DNA of 64,000 bases from Branchiostoma belcheri (GCF_001625305.1 NW_017803157.1:1729376-1793375), one strand, 5' to 3'. Counted from the stretch's first letter, positions 11,705-24,433 are shown. The notes: a model not told the origin generated them from the letters alone. Made by a program: numbers and translations.

Positions 11705-12534
11705 ACAATACTGTTACAAGTTTCCATGGACGGACGATGAATATGCACTTATATACAAGATCTCTCTTTTTTTTAAGTCTAGACGTGTGTGGAAAGGTTC
11801 ATTTAAGTTCAATTCAGGTTGCTTCCCAGTGATACCATTCAAAAATACTGTATTCGCAAACGTACTCAAAGACACTGTTTTTTTGTCGACTTTAAACATT
11901 GGTAAGCTTCCTGGTGTTAATGGCCTCCACTCCAAAGAAAGGGAGGGCAGGGTGTTCCATCCACCAGGAGCGCGATTTTTAGTCAGGCTAGAACAATGGA
12001 TATCTTTGCATAGATATTGGTTTTAATATACTTCATAAAGACATTCATATTCAGGGATCTTACTACAACTAGTAAAAGATAAATGTATGAATAACACAGA
12101 TACGACTTACAAGTGATATGAAGTGAATGATATTTGTATTATACAGACTGTATTCAACATATAACAAAATGTATTATATATAAGTATGATATGACGTGAA
12201 TGACATGTACTGTATTATCAAGACGGTATTCAACAGATAACAAAATTTACAAACAAATTATATTAATATAAGTGTGATATTACGTGAATGATATGTGTAT
12301 TATACAGACAGTGTATTGGACAGATAACAAAATGATTGTACTATATTTGTTACTCCAAAACAACAGATTTGGGTACAACACATTAGTAATAGCTACATGT
12401 ACTACTAGTATATATTCCAATGTGGACTAGTCCATTACAGGAAGTTGGAGGGGTGCCCTGACTATATTTACTATTAATACAGCACCATATCAAATTACAT
12501 TCAGACCTAGCTGACCTTTAAGATTGCCTGAAGA

Positions 12535-12660
12535 GTTGGTCAGCCATAGTAAAGTTGAGGTAATTGCCTTTCCCAAGCACACAATGTTTCCCAACAGTGT
12601 GGCCTGCTTGGGATTCGAACCCAGAACCTTTAGGTTCAATAACCATACGACCATAATGTA
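12535..12660 (-). repeat. tRNA-derived SINE fragment
   Basis: On the minus strand a B-box-like GGTTCGAATCCC follows a tRNA-like stem-loop and then GTGCTTGGGAAAGGCAATTA. The latter is shared with SINE copies at 33801-34035 and 59403-59525. It is a diverged fragment between the DOK-like gene and the Ig/FN3 gene. It is not a functional tRNA: no intact acceptor stem. Confidence 0.65.
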
Positions 12661-12917
12661 CCCATCGTCTAAGCAATGATTGTTTCTCCATAGAGTCATT
12701 TTCCCAGTATAGACCTCTGTACCTGTATCTGTATACTTTTATTAGCCAGTATAACTGCCCCTTGGCATAACACACCATGCAGCTTTTCAGTCATGTGGCG
12801 TGGCGGCAGCTGGCTATATTCTTTGTTTATGTACTGCTGCTATGTTGATCATTGTTTGAATAAAGAATATAAAGAATATATTACACCGAACAACTTGAAC
12901 AGCCAACAGACATTATA

Positions 12918-15900
12918 TTAGAACAGCCCTGCGCTTTCGCTGTCTTTCTTCCTTCTCTCCAAATTGACCCCCCAGGGATCCTCCTGTCTCTGGTTCTGAG
13001 TCGACTGTTCAGCTGCTTTCAACTTCCTCCTCCTTCTGCGGGACCTCGCAGTGCCGCCACCAACACTGCCCTTCTCCATCAACTTCTTAGCCTCTTTTCT
13101 CCTCTTCTCTTCTGCCTTTGCCGCTAGCCTGGCCATCTCCTCCCTCTCTTTCTGCAGTTTCCTCTGCAGCTTGGTGTCCTTGTTCACCTGTGCGTAGATC
13201 GGACCACCGGCGGGCGGCGGAAGGTTCAGGTTGTTCAAGTCAGTCATCTTGTCGTGGATCTCCATGTACTCGTGCTGCTGAGGGGTCTCCGAGACGTCTT
13301 GGTTGTCGTCGTCCGAAGCTTCTGGGATGTCGAAGCTTATCTGCAGGACTTGGTCGTCTGTTTGGAGAGGAGGTCCAGTTGCACCGACGTGACCCTGTTC
13401 TTCAGATGGACTCAGACTGGCCGATGGCTCCTCCTCTATGATGTTCAGAGTTGGGATCTGAAACCACAGAAAAACTTAAGAGAGGAAACATATAGCATGA
13501 ATTATCAAAGAAGCCATGTGACAAGCCTCACTGGGTCAGTCTACTGAGGAAGACCAGAGTGACTGGCCGAACGCTCTAGATGAGACAACTTTTTTGTGTT
13601 AGATCAAAAGTTTTAACTTTAATCAATATATAACATGACTTAATAGGACATACACATTTGTGATTATCTCCAACATTTGAGATAAAAACAAAGGGCCCAA
13701 GACAGTAGCCTTTGTTTGTTAATTACTCTTTGCAGTTATCCCCAATGTTCTTTGCATAACTGTCCAATCATTGCTGAATCAAACTCACAACAGGAGATGA
13801 GTTGTTGTCCCTGCGTGGTGCCGGGATGGGCTGGACAGGATCTTCAGCCGGTCTCCTGATGTGTGAGTCTGTGTTCCTCCCATCATGGACTACCACTGGT
13901 TCAACCATAGCATCTACAGACAACAGGTGAATGTCATTCTCAGTATAATGTCTTAACAGTTATGATACCTCAAATCATTATACAATTTCACGTACTTGCA
14001 AAGAAAATGGTTTAAATGATACAAGGATAGACATGAAAATTATTATAAATGTTTACTATAGAAGTATATCAAATAACACTCTGATGAGTATTTCAGTACC
14101 AAGGACAGACATGAGAATTGTTACAAATGTTTACTACGGAAGTACCAAATAACAGCAGTAAATCTACTTTCAAAATATCAAATAAAACTGCTTGCCAAGT
14201 AATTTCAGCATACATGCATGTATGACACTAGCTGACTCTGGTTTTGGACTCTTCCATTTTTATAACATCACATTGGAAATGTAACAAAAGAAACAGACAC
14301 ACATAGAAACACAACATTAGACGGACACCAACTTGTATTCTGTTATTTTCACATGTTCACGACATGTACAATGTATCATGAAATAAAGACTAAACTTTCC
14401 TTCCAACACTTGAATTGGGACTTACCCCAAATTTGCGGCTGTCTCCTTCATCAACCTTGTTAATGGAATGGACCCGTCTACTCTTTAAACAAGACGTCAG
14501 AGACACAGGACCGTAGTAGTGGGTCATACGTGCCAGATAACAATTCATTCCAGTGTTGGAAGGAAAGTTTAGTCTTTATTTCATAATGACTTATATTAAC
14601 ACAGATGAACTTTCATGCTATGTAAAATGTATGCTCCCCCAAATAAGCTCCAGGCTTACCAGATACTTCAGGATCTGAATTAGTTTCCTCTTCTATGATT
14701 GGCCGAAAACTGTCGTTGACAAAAGCAGTGACATCATAGCTCCCTTGGACACCAGATCTGCCACTCTCTATGGATCCTTCGTACACGAACACAAAACATC
14801 AGTTAAAAAGTTGATTATATGATTGGGTTAGCTGGCTACTCTCTCCTTGCAGCCCAGGGCTGAATTGTGAGAAGCTTACAATGTAAGCATAAGTTGTTAG
14901 TGCTTTTGTAAGTTTAGGTTATGTGTTAATACATGTAGGTTTTACAGTGTAGTGTGTTTGTAATCTTAATGACTGTACTCGCTAATGGAGATCTGTCAAA
15001 TAAACAAAAAGGATTGTAAGATGTTCGTTTGAGCCACTCACAGTGGAAAGGACTACAGCTATCTAAATACCTGTTTCAAACACGTCACCTTGCTGCTGTT
15101 CCCTGTCCTCCCACAGCTGGTCTGTACTCAGACTGTGCCTCGGCCGGTCTTTCCTCTGTTGGTTCCGCTGGACAAATACTACACAGGCAGCCACTGCCAG
15201 CAGAAGTACCAGGCCCACACAGCCGCCAACAATTGCCAGGATTACACCTTAAACAAGAACAAACAAAATGTCTTTCAAAACAAAAATGTATGACTGTGAC
15301 AAAGATTCAATTCCTCAACAAAGACTGGAGTTGTACAGTCAAAAATCGACCGATGATTGATTGATTGATCGATTTATCAATGAATCAATCAATCAATCGA
15401 TCAATCAATCAATCGTCTACAGGCACTATAAAACAGGACTTGTGTGTGAGATCATACAAGCTCATAGTGGGAGATGGCTGGGCTATATCAAACCAATCTA
15501 TGATAGTACGCTGTGGACTTTGTCAATTGCCAACACTCTACAAGCTTGTACTCAAGCCTTAAAAGCAAGAACAAGTCATACATCTTACCTAATGACAAAG
15601 TCTCGTTGGTTGCTGTTCTTGTCTCCTCTTCTTCCCACACTGTTGCTCTCAGGGGCAGACTGAATGGGCCATCTCCTCCCTCATTGTAGGCTGCAACTTT
15701 TACCTCATATTCCTGATCCTCTGTTTCAAGGTTTTCAAACGTGTAGCGGGACAACTCTGGGCCAGGGATTCGATAAGTCGTGAAAGTGCTCATCCCAACT
15801 GCTCGGAAGCTGACCAGGAAACCCACAACAAAATCATCTCCTGACATCAACCATTTCATAAGTATAGAATTAGCCGACACACTTCTTGCATATGTGACCG

Positions 15901-18900
15901 TAGGCAGTGCGCTTGGCTGTAAGTGAGGAGTCACTGCCGTGACTTGTACAGAGCTACTCCACCTGTTTAGAGCTGTGTTTCCTGCCCTAACTTTGATGTT
16001 GTAGGTCTGACCATGTTCCAGGGTTAAGCTCTCCTCCAGAGGCGTCTGCTGACTGTGTGCTACCGTCACTTCTTCCTCCTGGCTGCTACCATCGGCCCTC
16101 TGGTATGAAATTCGATACTGAATGTTTCCAGCTGGACCGTTCAAGTTCAAGGGTGATGTCCACCTGACAGTGACAATGTTTGTGCTCACCGACACTCTGA
16201 CAGACCTCGGAGGGGAGGGTACATCCTGCAGGGTCTGGACCTGGTCAGACAGGGCACTATAGTTACCTGTACCGAGGGCATTGTTGGCTCGCACGCGGAA
16301 GGAATAAGACCTGTATGGGTCCAGGTTGGCGACAGTGTACGGTGGTCCTGTCACTTGGCTAGCAACAATCCAGTTCCTGCTCCCAGCAGTCTGGTAATTG
16401 ACAGTGAAAGAGGATGAAGGGATGTTACTGCAGTCTTCATGCCTCCATGTTAACGTGGCATTCACCGAAGTCACCTCGATGAGTGATGGTTTACCTGGGG
16501 AACAGGGTCGGGTGATTTTGTAGCTATCCTCGCCAAATATGTTGGTGGCTTTGCAGTAGAAAACGTCTGATGGCTGGATGTAGTTTCCCATATCCACATG
16601 ATGGATGTACAAGTCAGTGTTTTCATCCACCGTAAGGCCTGGAGTTGCTGTCCCAAGTATTCTGACATCTCCTTTCCACCACGACACCACAGCAGTGGGA
16701 GAGCTAACCGAGACACATCTCACCCTTACCGCATTTCCAATGGCCTCAGTGCTGAGGGAAATAAGCTGTGGAGGACCCTGTACTATCAGCTGCACATCGG
16801 CATGTGCCGACCCTAACATGTTACTCAGAACACACCGGTAGAACCCAGCATCACCCACATTGGTAGAAGAGACTTGGAGGCTATTTCCGAACATAAAGAA
16901 ACGCCCGTCATCTGGGTTTACTGGGAGACCATTAGGATGAAGCCATGAGACCATAGATGGCGGGTCACTGTTAGATGTACAGTTTAAAGTAGCAGTGTCA
17001 TTTTCCATAACAACCTGGGGGCTGTTCGACGTAACATCCGTCGGGGGGATCTTAACATCCAAGTAGATAACTGTTTCAACTTCACCTACACCATTGGCTG
17101 CTCTACAGACATAGAAACTTTCGTCATCCTCCCTCACACTTGTGATAATGAAAGTGCCAATGTTGCTGACACTTAGTCTGGTTGATGGTGAATTCTTTAA
17201 GGACCCTTGGCCAACTCCTTGACCAATGAAGACATCATTGCCTGCATTGTCTTGCCTGTACCATGAGATTGTAGGGGTGTCCCGTGCGGTCGCACTGCAG
17301 GGTACTTGAATGGATTGGGTGATGTTTACAGTAGTGTTGGTAGGAGTAACAGTGAAGATAGGCACGTCAGGTAACCAGACGTTTGCTGGGGCCTGGTGGC
17401 TGCCGGCAGCGTTGTGTGCTATGCACACGTAACTGCCCAAGTTCTCCTCAGCAATGTCTGTAGGGGATTCCAAAATATCTGATGTTATAGAAAATTTCAT
17501 AACATACAGACAAACACACATACAGGTACTGTTGCCCCTGTCCCTTGTGTCAAATTTGGTATCCCAGAATTAGCATTGCCCCTGTCCCTGGTGCTGAATT
17601 GCTTTCTAGAGCTACTGTTGTCCCTGTCCCTGGTGTGAATGACATTACCTTTTATACACATATCAAATACACAATTTTAATCAGAATACAGTATACAAAA
17701 GCCATTACAAAAGAGTTTTTAAAAGAAAACATAATAGTGCAAATGCATAACAGATCAAAATACAGCTAGGCATACATGCAGTTACAAGACTTACAAAATC
17801 AAAGTCAAAATGCATTCACATATGCATTGTACATACACACAGCATCACATGTGATTGCACGGCATTCAGGTGGCATGCATTCACAGTTTGTGAATTTCAG
17901 GATTACATGACAACCAGGTAAATTTACTATTGTACAATAGTAAGTTTCTCACCTGAAATAATCAAAGTTCCATTGCTGGCAACTTGTATGTTACTCTGTG
18001 ACACGACAGTATTGTCCTTCATCCATTGTATTGTAGGAGTTGGATCACCTGAAGGATGACAATTAAAACAATAATTAGTGTAACTCTAAACACACATGAT
18101 ACAAGTACAGTACCCAGTATATTAGGGATTACATTATTGGACCTGTACTTTTTGTAATCAATTTTTGCAATACCGATACACAGTACCAGTACACAGATCT
18201 ACTTGAATAAAGTTGTTTATGGCATATATCCTACCTGTGGCCTGGCAGTGTAGCTGCAGGTCTTGCCCAGTGTGTACGATTGTTTCCACTGCAGGTGTAA
18301 CTGTGAAGACGGGCAGGCTCCATACAAACAGATACGCACTCTGTTCCACAGAACCAAGCACATTCTCCGCCCTGCAACACAGAACAGTACCAGATTTTCA
18401 GCTTCCAACAGTTACAGGTTTCCCAAACCCAAAACAAACAGTAAAAAGAAAACATCTGGGTACCAGGCAATCCAACTTTACTCTCTTTCTTATTCTTACT
18501 ATCACGATTTATGAAGGTTTCAAGGAGTCAGCCGAAAATTTGGGGTAAGTCCAAATTCATTCCAGTGTTGGAAGGAAAGTTTAGTCTTTATTTCATAATG
18601 ACTTGTACCAACACAGATGAACTTTCATGCTAAGTTATTATGATTTAGTTTAGCTGAACCTTTCAATCTTTAGGCATCTTATACTAGCCTGGTTACCAAA
18701 CCTATTGTAGCTCCCGAGTCCTACATCCTCTCTGCAAATAGCCTGGTTACCAAACCTATTGTAGCTCCCGAGTCCTACATCCTCTCTGCAAATAGGATGT
18801 AGAGCTATAATAGGTTTGGTAACCAGGCTATCTTATACTACAAAGACATACCTGCATAGGTAGGCTCCCTCATCTGCATTAGAGATGCCCATGATCTGAA

Positions 18901-21900
18901 GGTTCCCGCCGGTGGATATGTCGTACTTAAGACTGTCAGTCACTGGAGAGCCATTAAAGAACCAGCTGATAGAGGGGAGTGGATCACCTGAGATGGCAAG
19001 GAGACAGAGTTTCAAGACCACAGCTGTATTATACCACAAAAAGAAAACATTTGCAAAGCAAATGCATTAATGTTTTCCTTCGCATATGGTCTGCTCTGTT
19101 AATTCTTACTCAAACACATTCATATATATGGTCAGACAGGAGTCTAAATCCCTCCTGCTACAAAATTGCAACATGATGTAACCCAACACTAGTTACCATG
19201 GTGACAGACATCTGGTTCAGGTCAGCGAACTTATGGGTTTGGAGAAGAAGAGGAAACAACATGTTTTCCTTTGGTAAACATAAATGCTAAATAAATGCAG
19301 CTGAAATAAATCAAAGCATTAAACAGGGCGCAATAAAATTTATGGACTTACAGTGCCCAAGCTAATAACATTTACATGTAGTTCTAAACAAAAGGTGGAG
19401 AGAAAAGAACAAAACTATTATAATTATATTCTCATATTTCCCTCTGCATTAGCATACATGTAGCCTTACCAGTAGCTTGGCATGGCAAGAGTGGACTTTC
19501 ATTGATTAAGGCCTGGGTGTCTTGTGGAAACCGTGTAAAAGATGGTCCATACTGAACATGCAGGGTTGCAGAAGATGTGGCTCTCCCTACAGCATTTGTC
19601 GCCAAGCACCTGAAGTATATAATATGTAGTATGTATTTCATCAGACCCTAACTTAAAGTTTTAGCAACTTTCAATTGACGTTAGACAGTCATTGTTACAC
19701 ATGTAGTAGACAACTACATGTACTACTTTACAGTTATTGCTACAGAGTTTACAGTTATTTCTGTGTGGTTACTTATGTTTTGATGCTCAGACCAATTGTA
19801 GCTGTTAGAGGATACAGTCTATACTGCTTAACTATAGATATAAGAAACAAAACATACAGAAACTAACCTGTATTCACCCTCATCTACTCCTCTGACAGTA
19901 GCAATGGTCAGTGTCCCGTTACTAGACACAGCGATTCCTGATGGTCCAACTTGTGCGCTGGGTGCAGGAAGTGTACCTGTAGAATAGTCAGCGGGTCAGT
20001 CTTTAAAATCTCTATCAGGTGGAAAAGATCTTTGAAAATCTACGAATTTCTATTTTGCAGGCCGCGGACAATTTGTAATACTCATATTACGTAATTCAAA
20101 CTCTACTACTGGATTACTGATGGAAATTACCTATGGATGTTTCAAGTGACATCCACCACTCTTCTTCAGTGTCTCTCTTCACTGAAGTGATGCTGAAGAA
20201 GAGTGATGGAAGTCAATTAGAATGTCCAGAAGTCTCTGTTATTATTATAAACTGTAACTACAGTAATTTATCCAGTAGTAGTAGTTAATGAGTATTATTT
20301 ACCTGCATATCTAACCTTCATCAATGTATTATACTAACTTTCAAAATAGTTTTTGAACTGAACTGACTTCAGAACAGACAGCGAATTAGAATCTCCTGCC
20401 CCTATGGCCTCAAATGCTATGGGACCTTTTGACAATGTTTGATTCTTGTTTAAACCATTCTGTATTCATGCTGCAATCAGCCTGCAGGCTGCTTTTCATT
20501 GAGGTCATTAGGGAAGAGGTAGGGTCTGAGACATTTTACCTATAACATTGTGGATCACGGTATGTCCTGAATTAGGTACGCCAAAAACAGTTACTCAAGC
20601 AACTGGATATGATTTTGATAGCATCCACTACCTTTCGTCAGTGGCGCTAGAGACTGCATGAGTAAAGCAGGTTTATGGGCGTGAACTATTGGATGCTACC
20701 TGAAATGTCTGACCGTGTCCAAAATCATACCCAGTTGCTTGAGTAACTGTTTTTGGCGTATCTTATTTCCTGGATCTCTAACCTTCACTGACGTACCTGA
20801 ATTAGGGGTTATCCATGTGATGAGAGGTGTGGGGATCCCAGCTGCCTGGCAGGAGAAGCTAACGGACTGACTAAGGCCGCAGGTCTGGTCCACAGGAGTG
20901 TGTGTGAAGGTGGGAGCCACATGGACAGTCAGGGAAGCACTGGCACGGACACTTCCCTGACAGAAACAAAACACATTATACACATTATTTTTATGAATCA
21001 CCCGAGTTACTATTATAAAGAACAGTCTCAGTGGTTCACCTGCAATAACAGTGGAGACGGAAAGAATGTCAGAAAATGATGTGACTAGCAAAAGCTCTTG
21101 TGCAATTTTGGCAGGTGACAAGTAGTGTCATTGTTAGCCTGGTTACCAAACCTAACATAGCTCCTGAGTCCTACATCCTCTTCGCAAATAGATGTAGGAC
21201 TCGGGAGCTATAATAGGTTTGGTAACCAGGCTATATCATCATGGGCTAAGTCTAGTACATAAACAAGTATAAATAGGTTATAACAATATCATTCTATTAC
21301 CTATATCAAGTCCACGTAGCCAGCAAATTTCAAATTCCAAGCACACAAGTCATGTACTTGGCTACTAAGGGACCGGCGTAATGACTGAACTGTACCTGTG
21401 AGTTCTGAGCGGTGCATGTGTACACCCCTGCGTCTGACTGTTGAACATCCCGTATCCTCATCCAGCCACTGCTGACAAACTCCACCCTCCCAGCAGGCAG
21501 GTCTCCTCCAGCCTTCCCCCAGCTCAGGACAGGGTCTGGGCTGGCACTGGCTTCACACACGAACAGAACCTGGCATGGGAAGTAATATATACCATGTCAA
21601 CTTAGCCTGCAGTCCAGCCTTGCTAGCTTTTAAAGTCTACTCCCCAAGATCTGCTACCTCACCAGTGGGGTAGCAGATTTTGGGAAGTGGACTAAAGCTA
21701 ACAAGGCTGGACTCCAGGCTTATGTCACCTGTATAATATGGTCTCTGTAAATTCTTAAGCTTGCTATCTTGTACTTTTGCACTAGCCTCTACCAGGCTTT
21801 GAGAAGCGGCTGGAAAGAGCAAAATTGGCCAAATAGACAGATGATATGCCAGGTCCAAGCTATTATATTATACAACAGTCTGCAGCTTCCACTGTTCTCT

Positions 21901-22822
21901 TAGTGTGGACCAACTCCCCTGGCATAACATCTGTATATTTGGCCAATTTCTACTCTTTGCAGTCACTTCCCGAAGCCTTATAGAGGTAATTACTTTTGTA
22001 CACTCAGGTTTGGGCACTAAACTTTTATAAAGGAAAAGTTAAAACTGTCACAGGCATCACTTGTCAAGATATCCTTACCGATAAGCCCACATTTACTATC
22101 TTGTCTTCTGGAGTTCTGGTGAAGACTGGTACTGCGGTGCTGAAGACAGTTAACATGGCGCTCGCAGCGTTTGTCCCAAAACTATTTGTCGCGTGGCAAG
22201 TGTAAAAACCGGCGTCTGTGTCCCGGACATCGGTGATGACCAGGCTATTGTTTGGGGAGATGATAACCCTTCCATTGCTGACAATGAGAGCGTTGTTGTT
22301 GTCAGTCCAGGACAGAGAAGGGACAGGGGAGCCTGTCACCACACAGTCAAAGATGGCGGCTCCCCCAGTGGACACTGACACTGGCCTGGGTGGAACAGTG
22401 AAGACAGGACGCTCTGCAAAGACAGGACCTCCTGAAACATACGTTAGAATCCATCATCATACATCAGACACTCTTCAAACTTTTCTTAGTCCATGTAAAA
22501 TGTTTAATCATGATCATACTGTTAGCTGTTAAACCACTTCAAGGTGTAACACCTGAGTTCTTTACAAGTATTGAAAATAATTTCAATACTTGTATATCAT
22601 ATGTTTCTGAATTTAATTCCCTTCCTTAATCAGGCATGGTAAAATAAGGGTTCTATACTAGTATGTGACTCCTAATTAACAAACTAATTATATAGATAAA
22701 ACAATTTTTTCATCAACACGAGGACTAAAGTTCCACTTACCCTGCAGCAATACAGAGGCTGTACAGCAGAACAGGTAGACAAGCTGCCACCAACCCTCTC
22801 TGGAAAGGTTTTTGGTCCACAT
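12918..22822 (-). CDS. type I membrane Ig/FN3 receptor-like protein (8 Ig, 3 FN3)
   Basis: Fourteen coding exons: 22822-22741, 22431-22079, 21569-21396, 20956-20797, 19976-19868, 19609-19470, 18987-18852, 18371-18235, 18048-17953, 17478-15589, 15247-15071, 14776-14660, 13913-13789, 13457-12918. They sum to 4236 nt (1411 aa). Exon 1 encodes a hydrophobic signal peptide (LVYLFCCTASVLLQG). Eight Ig domains follow with the usual C...W...D.G.Y.C pattern, the first five split by introns. One 1.9-kb exon carries the end of Ig5, Ig6-8 and three FN3 domains (to about residue 1090). A TM helix comes next (LVLLLAVAACVVFV), then about 290 cytoplasmic residues with a tyrosine motif IYAQVNK and a basic RSRRRRRK stretch near the C-terminus. 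This resembles adhesion/guidance receptors of the Robo, turtle and hemicentin-like Ig group, but the domain count matches none I can name. Ligand unknown. A 5' UTR acceptor lies near 22843. Confidence 0.85.
14376..14586. repeat. inverted-repeat element with GAAATAAAGAC ends
   Basis: ATGAAATAAAGACTAAACTT followed by TCCTTCCAACACT at the left is repeated inverted at the right. The interior holds GGACTTACCCCAAATTTGCGG. A half copy with the same right arm and the same GGGGTAAGTCC interior occurs at 18510-18610, so the element is mobile. Intronic in the Ig/FN3 gene. Confidence 0.7.
15263..15565 (+). repeat. intronic segment partly shared with 27700-27775
   Basis: ATGTCTTTCAAAACAAAAAT plus GTATGACTGTGACAAAGA and, 230 bp later, ACACTCTACAAGCTTGTACT occur here. 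The same two blocks sit adjacent at 27709-27772 in the IQANK1 intron. Between them here are a short ATTGATTGATT/AATCAATCAATC inverted microsatellite and GTGGGAGATGGCTGGGCTAT. Probably a dispersed repeat with an internally deleted second copy. Confidence 0.5.
18510..18610. repeat. half copy of the GAAATAAAGAC inverted-repeat element
   Basis: Carries AATTTGGGGTAAGTCCAAAT and CATTCCAGTGTTGGAAGGAA through TTTCATAATGACTTGTACCA. These match the right arm of 14376-14586 and its flank. The left arm is missing. Intronic in the Ig/FN3 gene. Confidence 0.6.
18685..18830. repeat. TAGCCT-end hairpin MITE (GGTTACCAAACC family), copy 1
   Basis: Starts TAGCCTGGTTACCAAACCTA and ends with its inverse. The left arm is present twice in tandem, an internal duplication. 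The flanks TCTTATACT are identical on both sides, a 9-bp target duplication. Intronic in the Ig/FN3 gene. Confidence 0.85.
19040..19290 (+). repeat. interspersed 0.25-kb repeat, copy 2
   Basis: Shares GTCTGCTCTGTTAATTCTTA, ACATGATGTAACCCAACACT and TTTTCCTTTGGTAAACATAA with 5600-5860 (inverted) and 60255-60510. Non-coding, intronic in the Ig/FN3 gene. Confidence 0.65.
20576..20791. repeat. GTGAAGGTTAG-family hairpin at an Ig exon donor
   Basis: The arms are ACGCCAAAAACAGTTACTCA and the inverse ending CTGGATCTCTAACCTTCACT. The middle has CTACCTTTCGTCAGTGGCGC. Its right edge meets the donor of exon 20956-20797: the donor GTACGTCAG runs straight into the element's GTGAAGGTTAG end. Confidence 0.75.
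21135..21233. repeat. TAGCCT-end hairpin MITE (GGTTACCAAACC family), copy 2
   Basis: TAGCCTGGTTACCAAACCTA at the left, AGGTTTGGTAACCAGGCTA at the right, and a GGAGCTATA/TATAGCTCC interior. About 99 bp, non-coding. No clean target duplication was visible. Intronic in the Ig/FN3 gene. Confidence 0.8.
21603..21722. repeat. TAGCCT-end hairpin MITE (GCAGTCCAGCC body)
   Basis: TAGCCTGCAGTCCAGCCTTG at the left against CAAGGCTGGACTCCAGGCTTA at the right, with an inner inverted AATCTGCTACC pair. Flanks TGTCAACTT and TGTCACCTG resemble a decayed 9-bp target duplication. Only one copy of this body was seen. Confidence 0.65.
21783..21988. repeat. TAGCCT-end hairpin MITE (CTCTACCAGG family), copy 2
   Basis: Starts TAGCCTCTACCAGGCTTTGA, has GGAAAGAGCAAAATTGGCC near the left and the inverted counterpart near the right, and a decayed right end (TATAGAGGTA). 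Intronic in the Ig/FN3 gene between exons 21569-21396 and 22431-22079. Confidence 0.75.
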
Positions 22823-22842
22823 GATGTTCACATAGTCACCTC

Positions 22843-23296
22843 TGAGGACAATACAGACAACATCTAGTAAGCACAAATCCACAGATACGCAGTGTCTCTG
22901 TTCCAGTGGTATTTATTGATGGTAGCACTCGCAGACAGGTGGTCTTTGCTGTTTGGACTTTGCCTAGCAGGGTGTGAATTGTTGTTCTAGCAAATAAGGT
23001 TGCTCTCCCACGGCGTTCAGTAAACAAAGTTACTGTTTATATTATACCCACCATGTAACATATTCATTGTTTGATGGTGAAAAAGTGATCACACTGACTG
23101 ACAAGCATTTTTTAAGCATTTTAATCTAACCCTTACAAATATTCATTATCATATTAAGCTCAGCTCCTATGAATTAATAGCCTGGATCTCCATGGCAAAT
23201 ATTGACTGACTTGATACGTCACTTGATAATACAAATCTCTTAATTCATGGTGCAATGTTAATCATATTTGATATAAATACTAATACTTGAATTTGC
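22843..23296. other. 5' region of the Ig/FN3 gene
   Basis: A minus-strand acceptor (CTGTATTGTCCTCAG) near 22843 suggests an untranslated first exon further upstream, somewhere in 22850-23296 or beyond. I see no TATA box or other core element that I would assign with confidence. Confidence 0.3.
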
Positions 23297-24301
23297 TAGC
23301 CTCCTTCGCAGTCTTGTTGGGCGTGGGCGTAATTTTTTCTCTGAGCGACGCGAGTAATATGCCGCCGCGAGGGACGATTTGCTGCCGAGGGACTTTTGCC
23401 ACGGAGAGAAGGTTTCCGCGCTCCAACAAGACTGCTTCCAATCGGCGACTAGAAAGGACCTCGGATTAAGCCAGCCTTTCATAGAGGCTATTAACATGTT
23501 CGTGCAGGTCCAATTCACATGTTCGCGCAGGTCCAATTCACATGTTCGCGCAAGGGTAATTCACAGATACGCATGGAGCGCTCGCCTTTTGTCAACGGTT
23601 GGTTTTATTAGCTTGCGTTATAGTGGAAGGTTCCAACAGAGAAAGGTTGAACATTGGTAATGTTACAACAAAGGCATTGCTGTGCATATTTAAGCATCCC
23701 ATGCAAACAAACCAAGACGAACTTTGCAGTACTATTTTTGCTGGTGAAATGTGCCATTCTTTTTATTACACAACTTGCTGCGGAGCGGTGCGTTACCCTC
23801 CTATGACCAGTGAGATCAACCCGCCACCAAACAACATGGCGGCACTTTGTTTATCTGTCCACGTCCCCCAGCAATATCGCTTAGCTTGCGGGTTCCTGTG
23901 GTAGTGATCTGTTTAAAGTTGTTTTTCGTAGCAGCAATGACTACGGGATTTTGTCGAGTGGATAGGGCTCGGTTTTCGGGAATGGTTGGCGTTCTACCGA
24001 CGGGTTGATCGGCGACCGCTAGAAAGTTGCAAGTTTCGGCTCGTCGAGGAATGGGGCGTGAACACCTCCCTGCACTGGTGGCGTTTATTGCGGGAAGTTC
24101 ACACATCCATGCCAATCGCTCCTAAGTGTTTTTTGATAGCCCTTTCTAGTCGCCGATTGGAAGCAGTCTTGTTGGAGCGCGGAAACCTTCTCTCCGTGGC
24201 AAAAGTCCCTCGGCAGCAAATCGTCCCTCGCGGCGGCATATTACTCGCGTCGCTCAGAGAAAAAATTACGCCCACGCCCAACAAGACTGCGAAGGAGGCT
24301 A
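23297..24301. mobile_element. 1005-bp non-autonomous TIR transposon, intact
   Basis: Both ends carry a terminal inverted repeat of about 161 bp that is identical as far as I can read (begins TAGCCTCCTTCGCAGTCTTG). The flanks are TGAATTTGC on both sides, a perfect 9-bp target-site duplication. The 0.68-kb interior (about 23460-24140) has only short open frames and no transposase motif. Long TIRs plus a 9-bp duplication fit MULE-like or foldback elements; that assignment is inferred. Perfect arms imply a recent insertion. It sits between the divergent Ig/FN3 and IQANK1 genes. Confidence 0.92.
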
Positions 24302-24433
24302 TGAATTTGCAATATTATTTTAAAAGTCTGTTATATTAATTATAATGTTGCAAATTTACATTATAAAACAATTATCATAACAAATTTGTGATATGAGCAT
24401 ATCAAAAATAGGTCTGACAGTGTGCATACCCAG

